Shown here in pieces: positions 25,754 to 35,685 of a stretch of 64,000 nucleotides of DNA (position 1 is its first letter; each line of letters starts with the position of its first letter). The stretch comes from Thermohalobaculum sp039816045 (GTDB lineage Bacteria; Pseudomonadota; Alphaproteobacteria; Rhodobacterales; Rhodobacteraceae): the NCBI GenBank assembly GCA_039816045.1, contig JBCBYB010000019.1:1-64000 (forward strand), written 5' to 3'. The translations under genes were made by a program, and so were the position numbers. Below the pieces are notes generated by a model. It was not told the DNA's origin. It saw nothing but the letters and a program-made list of their open reading frames with translations, and did no database searches.

Positions 25754-26296
25754 TTAGTTCGTAATCGGCGCCGGGCCAGGATAGGTGCCGTCGTTGGCGT
25801 TGATCGCGGTCCACTTGCGCTCGGAGGCGGGTTTCGACTCAAGCGTTCCCCAGTTGGTCCCAGCCGACGTGATCTGGCCGGGGATGTCCTCTTCCCAGAA
25901 GCCTACAACGTTCGGCGTGATGTTCAGATAGAGCTTATCGTCGACAATGCGCCACAGGTTCGGGTTGGCCGGAACCTTGCCGCCTTGTGCGATGCCATAG
26001 GCGCAATGGCCGTCGAACTGCGGGGCGTACTGCTCGGGGCTGGCGGCGAAGAGGTCGCGGTTCTCCGGGGTCGAGAAGGCCCAGGTCGCGCCATTCCAGT
26101 CGTAGGTGTAGGCCGCGTTGCCGCGCACGGCCTGCGGCTGCGCCGTGCCGACGGCGCTCTGATCAAGGGACCAATACGCCACGACGTCATAGCCGCTGGC
26201 GGCGTAGCCGGTCTCGTCGACATACTGCTCGCCAGCAAATGCGGTGTTCGCGAGGGTCAATGCGAGGGTCGCGCCAAGGGCAAATGTCTTCAGCAT
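25754..26296 (-). CDS. Secreted YHS-domain protein at head of bufferin operon
   Basis: The 180-aa protein has a clear signal peptide (LKTFALGATLALTLANTAFA) and a YHS domain: GYDVVAYWSLDQSA, AYTYDWNGATWAFST, YAPQFDGHCAYGIAQGG and LYLNITPNVVGFW. YHS domains are found in copper-handling proteins and some bind metal. Its stop is 38 nt before bufA, with no terminator seen, so co-transcription is likely. A copper-buffering role alongside the RiPP is inferred from the domain and position. ATG 26296 is preceded by GGAG. Confidence 0.85.
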   Translation of the reverse strand: MLKTFALGATLALTLANTAFAGEQYVDETGYAASGYDVVAYWSLDQSAVGTAQPQAVRGNAAYTYDWNGATWAFSTPENRDLFAASPEQYAPQFDGHCAYGIAQGGKVPANPNLWRIVDDKLYLNITPNVVGFWEEDIPGQITSAGTNWGTLESKPASERKWTAINANDGTYPGPAPITN

Positions 26297-26443
26297 CAGC
26301 TCCGTCCTTTCGATCCATCTCTGGTGGCGGGTCCGGGGGCGACTGAGCTCCGAACCTCGCTTGTGAGATACTGCCGGGCCGGCGCGGTCTCAACTCACGA
26401 TGGCTGGCATGCGTTCACGGATCCGTCAATCATTGCAACAGTG

Positions 26444-26504
26444 TACCTGGAAGAGTTCTTCCCCTCGTCCTTACCAGGGCTTAAGAACGAAACCAGCCCA
26501 GGTA
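26444..26504 (+). promoter_or_regulatory. Three-tier leader hairpin before the MscS gene
   Basis: TACCTGG (26444-26450) pairs with CCAGGTA (26498-26504), GTTCTT (26455-26460) with AAGAAC (26483-26488), and CCCT (26462-26465) with AGGG (26476-26479), nested in one 61-nt imperfect hairpin. The AAGGGGG ribosome site of the channel gene starts directly after it, so folding could affect translation. No known RNA family is recognised. Confidence 0.4.
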
Positions 26505-26522
26505 AGAAGGGGGACGCGGTCG

Positions 26523-28856
26523 ATGGTGGGGGCAGAGCAGGTCAGGAGCCTCGTAGGGCTTGTCCGGCCCTTGGCGGTGTTGACCCTCATCGGATTGGTG
26601 CTTGTCGGGGCCGGTTGGGCCGAAGCGCAGAGCCCGGCGGCCCTCTCGGCGACGCAAGAGGCTGCGCCCGACCCGACCCAGGCGGTCCTCGACAGCCCGG
26701 AGGCGGTCCGGGCGATGGTGGCCCAGCTTTCCGACAGCGAGGTGCGCGGTCTTCTGCTCGCGCGGCTCGATGCTGAGGCCGAGCCCAAAGAGCCGTCGGA
26801 TATCATGGCCATTGGCGATTTCATCGACAGCGCCGCCGCAGGGTTCTCGAGCAGCGTCGGGGTTGCGCTGCAACGCGTGCCCAATCTCGCCGGGGGCATC
26901 GGCGAGGCGGTCAGCCGCTTTTACACCCCGCGCGGCGCCTCGGGCACGGCGATGTTTTTCGCCGTTTTGGCGCTGTCCCTGGTGGCCGGCTGGGCCGCGT
27001 CCTGGGCAATCGGCCGTGTTCTGCGGCCCGTCCTCACGCCGCTGGATGCCGAACCCGTCCCCCACTCGTCGCAGAGCCAACTCGCCTCCCAGGTCAGGCG
27101 GTTGGCGCAACGGCTGGCCTCCGCCGCCGCACAAGCGGCTGCCTATTTGGGTGTCGCGTGCGGGATCATCTCACTGGTTGCAAGCCCGACGCCCCAGGAT
27201 GGGCGCCCGAGTGACCAGCTTGTCCTTTGGTTCTTGCTCACTTTGCCGGTCCTCTACACCGTCGCGATGAAGGGGGTTGCCGAGGTTCTGCTCTCGCCCG
27301 ACGCCCCGAAACAGCGCCTGATGGCGATGGACGACCGCACCGCGCGGCTCCTGCACGACGGCTTGGTGGTCTTCGCGGCGATCGCGGGCATTCGGATCTT
27401 TGCGCTCAGCTTTCTCGGCGGGCACGGCATCGCGCTTGGGGACCTGCGCCTGGGGTTCTGGCTGTCGCTTGCGCTTTATGCCTGGCTGATGTTTGTCGCC
27501 TGGCGGGCGCGGACGGGGCTGACCCATGCGCTGATCGGGGACCTTGGCGAGGTCACGGCAACCGAGCGGCGGATGGCGGAGATCTACCCGTATCTCGCGA
27601 TGGTCCTGATCTTGGTCTTTTGGGCGCTGACCGAGGTCTTCGTCGGGCTCGAACTCTGGTATCTGCTCGACGGGCGCTTGCCCCTCACGCTTCTGATCCT
27701 GATCTTCGCGCCGGTCGTGGACCGGGTGATCCGCGCGCTGGTCTACGGCGTCGCCCCGCCGCCCGAGGGCGAAGGCGAGCTGGCCGAGCAGGCCTTTGCC
27801 GAGACGCGGCGGAGCTATATCCGGGTGGGGCGCGTGGTCTCGGCCGGGCTCGTGCTCGCGCTGATCTCGGAGATCTGGCAATTCAGCGTCGTCGAGATGG
27901 CGAGCTCCGGGGTTGGTCAACGCTTCGCCGGGCGCCTGCTGGAGGCGCTGATCATTGTCGGTGTCGGCTATGTGGTGCTCGAGATTGTGCGCATCCGCAT
28001 CAACAGCATGCTCGCGCGCGAAAAGGGGCCTCAGGTCGACGACGAGGAACCGGGCGGGGGCGAAGGCGGCGGCGCTGGCGGCTCGCGCCTCTCGACGGTG
28101 CTGCCGCTGGTGAGTTGGGGCGTGCAGGCGGCGATCATCGTGATCACCGTGCTGACGGCCCTCGGCGCGCTCGGGGTCGACACCACGCCTTTGCTCGCCG
28201 GTGCCGGCATCGTGGGCCTGGCCGTGGGTTTTGGCGCGCAGACCTTGGTGGCGGACATCGTCTCGGGTATCTTCTTCCTGGTCGACGATGCCTTCCGGGT
28301 CGGCGAATATGTCGAGGTCGAAGGCACGGTCGGCACGGTCGAGAAGATTTCCGTGCGCTCGCTGCGTCTGCGCCACCACGAAGGGCCGGTGCACACCATC
28401 CCCTTCGGCCAGATCCCCAAGCTCACCAACTATTCGCGTGACTGGGTGATCATGAAGCTGCGCTTCACCGTGCCCTTCAACACGGATCTGATGAAGGTGA
28501 AGAAGCTCTTCAAGCAGATCGGCAAGGACATGATGGCCGATCCGGCGCTGGCGGAGGATTTCCTGCAGCCGTTCAAGAGCCAGGGCGTGCTCGAGGTCAA
28601 CGATGTCGGCATGGTGCTGCGCGGCAAGTTCATGGCCAAGCCCGGGCGGCAATGGACGCTGCGCAAAGAGATCTACCAGCGGGTCCAGCAGGCCTTCGAC
28701 GAGAACGGCATCCAGTTCGCCCGCAAGGAGGTCCGCGTGAAGATTGACACCGATCCGAGCGCTTTGACCGAGGAGCAGCGCCAGGCGGTGGCGGCGGCGG
28801 CCTCCGATGCCGCGGAGCAAACCGACGCATCGCCTGCGACCGGGGAGCCACGCTAG
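26523..28856 (+). CDS. Large MscS-family mechanosensitive channel
   Basis: The 777-aa protein starts at ATG 26523, with AAGGGGG 9 nt upstream; in-frame sequence before it is not protein-like. A signal peptide (VRPLAVLTLIGLVLVGAGWA) is followed by a periplasmic helical region, about ten membrane helices, and the MscS pore and beta domain: GLAVGFGAQTLVADIVSGIF, LVDDAFRVGEYVEVEG, VEKISVRSLRLRHHEGPVH, TIPFGQIPKLTNYSRDW. Such channels release solutes on hypo-osmotic shock. It is divergent from the bufferin operon. A glycine-rich cytoplasmic loop (GGGEGGGAGG) precedes the pore region. Confidence 0.9.
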   Translation: MVGAEQVRSLVGLVRPLAVLTLIGLVLVGAGWAEAQSPAALSATQEAAPDPTQAVLDSPEAVRAMVAQLSDSEVRGLLLARLDAEAEPKEPSDIMAIGDFIDSAAAGFSSSVGVALQRVPNLAGGIGEAVSRFYTPRGASGTAMFFAVLALSLVAGWAASWAIGRVLRPVLTPLDAEPVPHSSQSQLASQVRRLAQRLASAAAQAAAYLGVACGIISLVASPTPQDGRPSDQLVLWFLLTLPVLYTVAMKGVAEVLLSPDAPKQRLMAMDDRTARLLHDGLVVFAAIAGIRIFALSFLGGHGIALGDLRLGFWLSLALYAWLMFVAWRARTGLTHALIGDLGEVTATERRMAEIYPYLAMVLILVFWALTEVFVGLELWYLLDGRLPLTLLILIFAPVVDRVIRALVYGVAPPPEGEGELAEQAFAETRRSYIRVGRVVSAGLVLALISEIWQFSVVEMASSGVGQRFAGRLLEALIIVGVGYVVLEIVRIRINSMLAREKGPQVDDEEPGGGEGGGAGGSRLSTVLPLVSWGVQAAIIVITVLTALGALGVDTTPLLAGAGIVGLAVGFGAQTLVADIVSGIFFLVDDAFRVGEYVEVEGTVGTVEKISVRSLRLRHHEGPVHTIPFGQIPKLTNYSRDWVIMKLRFTVPFNTDLMKVKKLFKQIGKDMMADPALAEDFLQPFKSQGVLEVNDVGMVLRGKFMAKPGRQWTLRKEIYQRVQQAFDENGIQFARKEVRVKIDTDPSALTEEQRQAVAAAASDAAEQTDASPATGEPR

Positions 28857-28942
28857 CGCGCGCATTTCCGCCGCACCGGGCCAAGCGGTCGACGCGGGCG
28901 CCGCGATCCCATACCGTTCGCGTTCCGGCCATTTAACCGGCA

Positions 28943-28957
28943 CCGGGGCTCCCCCGG
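28943..28957 (+). terminator. Short GC hairpin between MscS and RTX-like genes
   Basis: CCGGGG and CCCCGG pair perfectly around a 3-nt CTC loop in the 125-bp gap. No U-run follows. It could end mscS transcription or lie in the leader of the next gene. Confidence 0.3.
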
Positions 28958-28981
28958 GGATCCAAGCATAATGAGGACGTT

Positions 28982-30967
28982 ATGGACCGCTCTTACGAGA
29001 TATTAGCCTCCGGATCGAATGTGTTCCGCCCTTTCGAGGACGATTTTAGCGCGCTCGAGGGCCTTCGCATCCAAGTCGACGTCGACGGCGTTATCCAAAC
29101 CATCGACGTGTTGGTGCCCGGTGGGCCTTATCCCTTCGCCGAGGAGTTCGGGGAAGCTCTGTTCGAGGCTTTTGAGGCTCTGCCATCGCTCACGGATGCG
29201 CCCGATCTCGCCGTGACCGCGATCGAGGGCGTGCCCGTCTCGGTCGGCGATGTGATCCCGCTCGTGGACGGCGGCGTGCTGGAGGTCGGCACGGACGGCG
29301 TGGTGTTCGACCCGGGCGATGCCTATGACGACCTTGTCACCGGGGATGTCATCGGTTTCGGGCTCGACTTCTCGGTCCGCGACGAGTCGGGCGATATCGA
29401 CGTGCTCGGGCTCGGGGTCGAGGTGGTCGGCGATGATGTCCTGCCGACGGATTTCAACCTCACCGGCGATGCGCTGATCAACACGCCCGAAGATCTGGTG
29501 GTCAATGTCCGCGGCTCGGACGGCGATGTCACGACGGGCGGGCAGGCGGGCGACAGCCTGATCATCGATTTCCTGACCTTCGACGTGGTCTCGGTCGAGC
29601 CCATCGTTGCCGAGGGCAGCACGGACACCTTCCGCGTGGTCGAGGTGGCACCGCCCCCGCCACCGCCGCAGCCGGAGAAGTTTGCCGTCCTCGCCTATGG
29701 CGGCGGCGGACGCGATGCGACCGAGGATCAGCTTGGGTATGTCACTGCTGGGCGCGATCTGGAGGAGGGGTTCTCCCGCCGGCCGACCGAAGGGCCCGAT
29801 AAACTGAAGGGCACCGGGGGTGCGGACGAGATCGACCTGCTCGCGGGTGATGACACGGTGTTTGGCGAGGGGGGCAACGATCTCCTGCTGGGCCGGGCGG
29901 GGGCCGACGAGATTGACGGCGGCGCCGGCAATGACCGCATCGATGGCGGGGCCGATGATGATGTGCTTATCGGGGAGACCGGCGACGACATCTATACCTT
30001 CGTCGGCACGTTCGGCACCGACACCGTCCGCGATCAGGGGCGCAGCGAGCTGAATTTCGATGCCAATGCGGTGCGCTCCTTCTTCCGCGAGATCGACGAT
30101 CTGCGCATCACGGCGGTGGGCGGCGCTGTGGTGGTCGAGGACTATTTCCGGACCGACAGCTCGGTGACCGTCTTCGAGGGTGGGGTGGCGCGCGCGGTGA
30201 ACCTCTCGCCCAGCAGCGTTTCGGTGTCCGACGCCTCGGTCGCCGAGGACGCGGCGGTCGGAGCCTTCGTCGCCCGGGTCCTGGTGATCGATGATGACGA
30301 CAGCCAGCACACCATCACGCTCGGCGGCAATGGGGCGGCGGATTTCGCGGTTGACGGCAATGACATCGTCACGGCCCGGGCGCTCGATTTCGAGACGGTT
30401 GCGGAGTATTCGCTGACGGTGACGGCGACGGACCCGGCGGGCAACAGCCTGTCCGAAGCGCTGACCGTGACGGTTGAGGATGTCGACGAAGGCGGCAACG
30501 GGAACGGAAATGGGAACGGTAACGGGACCGGGCAGGGCCTGACGGTTGAGGAGGCGCGCGACGTCGCGCTCCTTTATGAGGCCGGGCTCGACCGCGACGG
30601 CAACATCGACCTGCCTGGGCTCAATTTCTGGATCGACGCGCGTGAAGGTGGCTTCACCCAACGCCAGGTGGCCGACGCCTTCCTGCTGAGCAACGAGTTC
30701 AACGAAAGCTTCGGGGAGCCCTTCGACACCACCGACCCGCGCTATCTCGAGGACAAGCCCTTCGTCCAGGCGCTCTATGAGAACGTGCTGGACCGGGATG
30801 CCGATCAGCCGGGGCTCGATTTCTGGTGCTCAGTGCTCGCGCAGCCGGCATTCGACCGCACGGACCTGCTTTTGGCCTTCTCCGACAGCGCCGAGAACAT
30901 CGCGGGCTCTCCCCAGATCCAGACGCTCGAAGAAGTGTCGGCCGGCGAATGGGCCTTTGTGGGCTGA
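28982..30967 (+). CDS. RTX-like secreted protein with cadherin-like and DUF4214 domains
   Basis: The 661-aa acidic protein starts at ATG 28982 (TGAGGA upstream) and has no Sec signal. Residues 1-220 are an unrecognised Asp/Val-rich domain, followed by the linker PPPPPPQPEK. Calcium-binding nonapeptide repeats (DEIDLLAGDDTVFGEGGNDL and GGAGNDRIDGGADDDVLIGE) lie near 280-330. A cadherin-like repeat (SVAEDAAVGAFVARV to SLTVTATDPAGNS) follows, then a GNGNGNGNGT linker and a DUF4214-type C-terminus (about 520-650, LPGLNFWIDAREGGFTQRQ, LDRDADQPGLDFW). This suggests type I secretion and an adhesin or surface-layer role. The nuclease at 2884-6474 shares the DUF4214 end. Confidence 0.8.
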   Translation: MDRSYEILASGSNVFRPFEDDFSALEGLRIQVDVDGVIQTIDVLVPGGPYPFAEEFGEALFEAFEALPSLTDAPDLAVTAIEGVPVSVGDVIPLVDGGVLEVGTDGVVFDPGDAYDDLVTGDVIGFGLDFSVRDESGDIDVLGLGVEVVGDDVLPTDFNLTGDALINTPEDLVVNVRGSDGDVTTGGQAGDSLIIDFLTFDVVSVEPIVAEGSTDTFRVVEVAPPPPPPQPEKFAVLAYGGGGRDATEDQLGYVTAGRDLEEGFSRRPTEGPDKLKGTGGADEIDLLAGDDTVFGEGGNDLLLGRAGADEIDGGAGNDRIDGGADDDVLIGETGDDIYTFVGTFGTDTVRDQGRSELNFDANAVRSFFREIDDLRITAVGGAVVVEDYFRTDSSVTVFEGGVARAVNLSPSSVSVSDASVAEDAAVGAFVARVLVIDDDDSQHTITLGGNGAADFAVDGNDIVTARALDFETVAEYSLTVTATDPAGNSLSEALTVTVEDVDEGGNGNGNGNGNGTGQGLTVEEARDVALLYEAGLDRDGNIDLPGLNFWIDAREGGFTQRQVADAFLLSNEFNESFGEPFDTTDPRYLEDKPFVQALYENVLDRDADQPGLDFWCSVLAQPAFDRTDLLLAFSDSAENIAGSPQIQTLEEVSAGEWAFVG

Positions 30968-31032
30968 CGCGAAAGGAGAATCGCGGCCAAATACCGCGCC
31001 CCGGACCCGTCCAGATACAACTTGACAGCACT

Positions 31033-31063
31033 GTGAAATACCCCAACGCTCGGGGTACTTCAC
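31033..31063 (+). terminator. Stem-loop between RTX-like gene and methanethiol oxidase
   Basis: GTGAA-A-TACCCC (31033-31044) pairs with GGGGTA-C-TTCAC (31052-31063): 11 base pairs with one A/C mismatch around a 7-nt loop. It is 65 nt after the RTX-like stop and about 95 nt before the next start. Terminator of the upstream gene is the simplest reading, though there is no U-tract. Confidence 0.5.
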
Positions 31064-31158
31064 GCCTGTGCCACAATGGCTGAGCGAGCGTGTGCCGCCC
31101 TGAGGACCCCCGCAAGAGGGGCCCGCGGAACCGAAATTGACGGTCTGGGAGGACCCTT

Positions 31159-32556
31159 ATGAACTTGCGCCCCGATCCGACCTTCTATCCATCGGCCAAA
31201 CTTGCCATGGAGGCCCCGGTCGAGACACTTGCTTTCACGCTGATGCTGAGCCCCGACGGCTCGCAGCCGGACGGTCTGGCGGTGGTCAATGTCGACCCGA
31301 CCTCGGCCGAGTACGGCAAGATCGTCCACCAGGTCATCATGCCGAACAAGGGCGATGAGTTTCACCATTTCGGCTGGAACGCTTGCTCCTCGGCCCTGTC
31401 GCCGCTGACCGGGCACGCCTTCCTCGAGCGGCGCTACCTGATCATCCCGGGCATCCGCTCCTCCCGGATCTATGTGATCGATGTGAAGGAGCCGCTCAAG
31501 GCCAAGATCCACAAGATCATCGAGCCCGAGGAGGTCTTCTCCAAGACCGGCTACTCCCGCCCCCACACCATCCACTGCGGGCCCGAGGGGATCTATGTCT
31601 CGACCCTTGGCGGCGGCGGCCCGGATGGCACCGACGGCCCTCCCGGCATCTTCATCATGGACTGCCAGACGTTCGACATCATCGGGCGCTACGAGATCGA
31701 GCGCGGGCCGCAGGACAAGCAGTACGACTTCTGGTGGAACCTGCCGCGCGACTATATGGTGAGCTCGGAATGGGGCCTGCCGCCGCAGTTCGAGAACGGC
31801 ATCGTGCCGGAGGACCTGCTGTCCAACAAATATGGCCACCGGCTGCATTTCTGGAACCTGCGTGAGCGGCGCAACGTGCAGACCATCGATCTCGGCGAGA
31901 ACCATCAGATGGCGCTGGAGATCCGCCCGGCGCACGATCCGGTCAAGGAATACGGCTTCTGTGGCGTGGTGGTCGACACGACGAACCTCGAGGGCTCGAT
32001 CTGGACTTGGTGGCGCGAGGACGGCAAGTTCCACGCCAAGAAGACCGTGACGATCCCACCTGTGGCTGCCTCGGCCGACGATCTGCCCCCGCTTCTCAAA
32101 GGTTTCGAGGCGGTGCCGCCGCTCGTCACCGATATCGACCTCAGCCTCGACGACCGCTTCCTCTATGTCGCCTGCTGGGGCACCGGGGAGATGCACCAAT
32201 ACGACGTCTCCGACCCCATGGCGCCCAAGCTCGCGGGCAAGGTTGAGCTCGGCGGCATCGTCGCCAAGCACAAGCACCCCAACGGGAAGGACTTCGGCTA
32301 CGGCCCGCAGATGGTGGAAATCAGCCGCGACGGCAAGCGGGTCTACTGGACCAACTCGCTCTATTCGACCTGGGACGATCAGTTCTATCCGGGCGAGCGC
32401 GGGGCGGCGATGGTCAAGGCCGATGTCGGCGAGAACGGCGGCCTGACCCTCGACGAGAAGTTCTGGGTTGATTTCCCGGAAGGCTACCGCTCGCACCAGA
32501 TCCGGCTCGAAGGCGGGGACTGTTCGACCGACAGCTTCTGCTACCCCTCCGCCTAG
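31159..32556 (+). CDS. mtoX: Methanethiol oxidase / selenium-binding protein SBP56
   Basis: The 465-aa protein matches the SBP56 family, whose bacterial members oxidise methanethiol to formaldehyde, hydrogen peroxide and sulfide. Family motifs are clear: DEFHHFGWNACSSALSP (C76), RRYLIIPGIRSSRIYVIDVK, TGYSRPHTIHCGPEGIYVS, EWGLPPQFENGI, KYGHRLHFWNLRERR, DIDLSLDDRFLYVACWGTGE and SHQIRLEGGDCSTD. Metal-binding histidines lie in these segments. There is no obvious signal peptide, while MtoX of Hyphomicrobium is periplasmic. The next gene, a membrane protein, starts 3 nt after its stop. The SCO1/SenC and MauG maturation genes often next to mtoX are absent here. Confidence 0.88.
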   Translation: MNLRPDPTFYPSAKLAMEAPVETLAFTLMLSPDGSQPDGLAVVNVDPTSAEYGKIVHQVIMPNKGDEFHHFGWNACSSALSPLTGHAFLERRYLIIPGIRSSRIYVIDVKEPLKAKIHKIIEPEEVFSKTGYSRPHTIHCGPEGIYVSTLGGGGPDGTDGPPGIFIMDCQTFDIIGRYEIERGPQDKQYDFWWNLPRDYMVSSEWGLPPQFENGIVPEDLLSNKYGHRLHFWNLRERRNVQTIDLGENHQMALEIRPAHDPVKEYGFCGVVVDTTNLEGSIWTWWREDGKFHAKKTVTIPPVAASADDLPPLLKGFEAVPPLVTDIDLSLDDRFLYVACWGTGEMHQYDVSDPMAPKLAGKVELGGIVAKHKHPNGKDFGYGPQMVEISRDGKRVYWTNSLYSTWDDQFYPGERGAAMVKADVGENGGLTLDEKFWVDFPEGYRSHQIRLEGGDCSTDSFCYPSA

Positions 32557-32559
32557 TCG

Positions 32560-33222
32560 GTGCTGGAGTTTCCCGGTGCCACGGTTGGCCTTTGGCTGGC
32601 CGTGGCGGCAAGCGGCCTCTACCACGGGCTGAACCCGGGCATGGGGTGGCCGCTTGCGGTGTCTGCGGCACTGATGGAGCAACGTCCCAGGGCGCTCTGG
32701 GGGGCGCTCGGGGCGCTTGCGGCCGGGCATGGGCTCGCCATGCTGGCGGTGCTCCTGCCGTTCGCGGCGATGACGCTGCTGGTGACCTGGGAGACGGAGA
32801 TCCGGCTCGGCGCTGGGGTGCTGGTGATCCTGCTCGGGCTCTGGATCCTCGTGACCCGCCGGCATCCCCGCTTCCTTGCGCGCGTGCCGCCACATCGGCT
32901 GGCGCTTTGGTCCTTCTTGATCGCCGTCGCCCACGGCGCAGCGCTGATGCTGGTGCCGATCTATCTGGGTCTCTGCGAGCTGGCGGAGCTCGATGCCGGG
33001 CACGAGGCGGCCTACACGCTCATGCGCGACGGGGCGGGTCTGGCGATCATGGTGGCCGCTGCCCACACCTTGGCGATGGTCGCGGCGGGTGGGGCCGTTG
33101 CCTTCGGCGTCTACCGCTGGCTGGGGCTGCGCTTTCTCCGCCAGGGCTGGTTCGACCTCGAGGCGGTCTGGGCCGTGAGCCTCATCGCCGTTGGCGTCGT
33201 TGCCATCGTCACCGCCCACTGA
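32560..33222 (+). CDS. Polytopic membrane protein coupled to methanethiol oxidase
   Basis: The 220-aa protein starts at GTG 32560, three bases after mtoX. It has about six hydrophobic helices. LYHGLNPGMGW, ALAAGHGLAMLAV, FLIAVAHGAALML and AAAHTLAMVAA place histidines inside helices, a pattern reminiscent of nickel/cobalt or HupE-like metal transporters, but I cannot assign a family. Tight coupling to mtoX suggests it moves a metal (copper is the family cofactor), the substrate or the sulfide product. Confidence 0.7.
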   Translation: MLEFPGATVGLWLAVAASGLYHGLNPGMGWPLAVSAALMEQRPRALWGALGALAAGHGLAMLAVLLPFAAMTLLVTWETEIRLGAGVLVILLGLWILVTRRHPRFLARVPPHRLALWSFLIAVAHGAALMLVPIYLGLCELAELDAGHEAAYTLMRDGAGLAIMVAAAHTLAMVAAGGAVAFGVYRWLGLRFLRQGWFDLEAVWAVSLIAVGVVAIVTAH

Positions 33223-33305
33223 TCGGGTCCGAACTCGCCAAGAACAGTGCGTAGCTTACGTGCGGGTCAGCGGCGCACAGCCTTTGGTCGCAGGAAGGAC
33301 ACTGT

Positions 33306-33333
33306 GGCCTCATGCACTCCAACCGCTGAGGCC
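33306..33333. repeat. Inverted repeat in gap before guaA
   Basis: GGCCTCA (33306-33312) and TGAGGCC (33327-33333) form a perfect 7-bp inverted repeat with a 14-nt loop, in the 235-bp gap between the membrane protein gene and guaA. It may be a terminator or operator; nothing else is seen in the gap. Confidence 0.35.
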
Positions 33334-33457
33334 GGGCGGCTTGCATGCGCTCGACAGGGCGACGCTGCCAAGAACCGGGCGGATCGCTCGTGACAGGGGC
33401 GCGGCCTTCGGGGTAGAGGGAGGCGAACCCGTCGCTTGTTCGAAAGATCGCCCACCC

Positions 33458-35010
<1,553 letters not shown>

Positions 35011-35020
<10 letters not shown>

Positions 35021-35685
35021 TCTGGCGGCTGCTGCGGCTGGGCTTTCGCGTCGGGCTGGCGGTGTTCCTGCTGACCCTGGGCGCGGTGTTCTATGCCGAG
35101 GGACGGATGGCGCGCGAGGCGACGCCCGAGGCGCTGGAGGTCGCGGATCTCGGCATCGTCCTCGGCGCGAGCGTCGATGGCGACGGGCGGCTTGCCTACA
35201 ACTCGCGCCGGCGGGTGGCGGCGGGGGTTGCGCTGCTCGAGGCCGGCAAGATCGAGCGTCTGATCTTCTCCGGCGGACTGGGCGGCAACCATCCAGAGAC
35301 GCCGGCGGCCATGCTGATGCGTGACCATGCGCTGGCGCTCGGGGCGCCGGCGGAGGCGCTGTCGGTCGAGCCCCATGCGGTCAGCACCTTCGAGAACCTG
35401 CGCTTTGCCTTCCCGATGGCGGCGGCCATGGGGGGCGATCGGCTCGTGCTGGTGAGCGATCCGTCCCATCTCGCCCGGTCCTGGGCGCTGGCGCGGTTCC
35501 TCGGCCGCCCTGACGTGGCGCTGGTATCGGCCCGTGGGGTCGAGACCGTCTGGTGGCCGCACCGTGCGGTGGGGCTTGGCCGTGAGGCGCTCGCCTGGTG
35601 GCTCAATATCGGCAAGGCGGCGGCGTGGACGGGCCTCGGTGCGCTGGGTCTCGATCCTGATCAGCGGGCCGAGTGGGTCCGGTGA
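35011..35685 (+). CDS. YdcF/ElyC-type DUF218 membrane-anchored protein
   Basis: The 224-aa protein has one N-terminal membrane helix (FRVGLAVFLLTLGAVFYAEG) and a DUF218 domain: LGIVLGASVDGDGRL, RRRVAAGVALLEAGKIERLIFSGG, STFENLRFAFP and LVLVSDPSHLARSWALARF. Relatives (SanA, ElyC, YdcF) affect envelope integrity, possibly handling lipid-linked sugar or nucleotide substrates. ATG 35011 lies inside the last codons of guaA, so translation is probably coupled. Confidence 0.85.

Noticed and set aside
31022..31027. Perfect TTGACA as a -35 box for mtoX
   Set aside because: No -10-like hexamer lies 15-19 bp downstream; that space is occupied by the GC-rich hairpin.
33191..33457. 89-residue N-terminal extension of GMP synthase
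   Set aside because: GuaA families start at about MTSPAAHELCLILDFG; the upstream codons have no homologous character and contain an inverted repeat.
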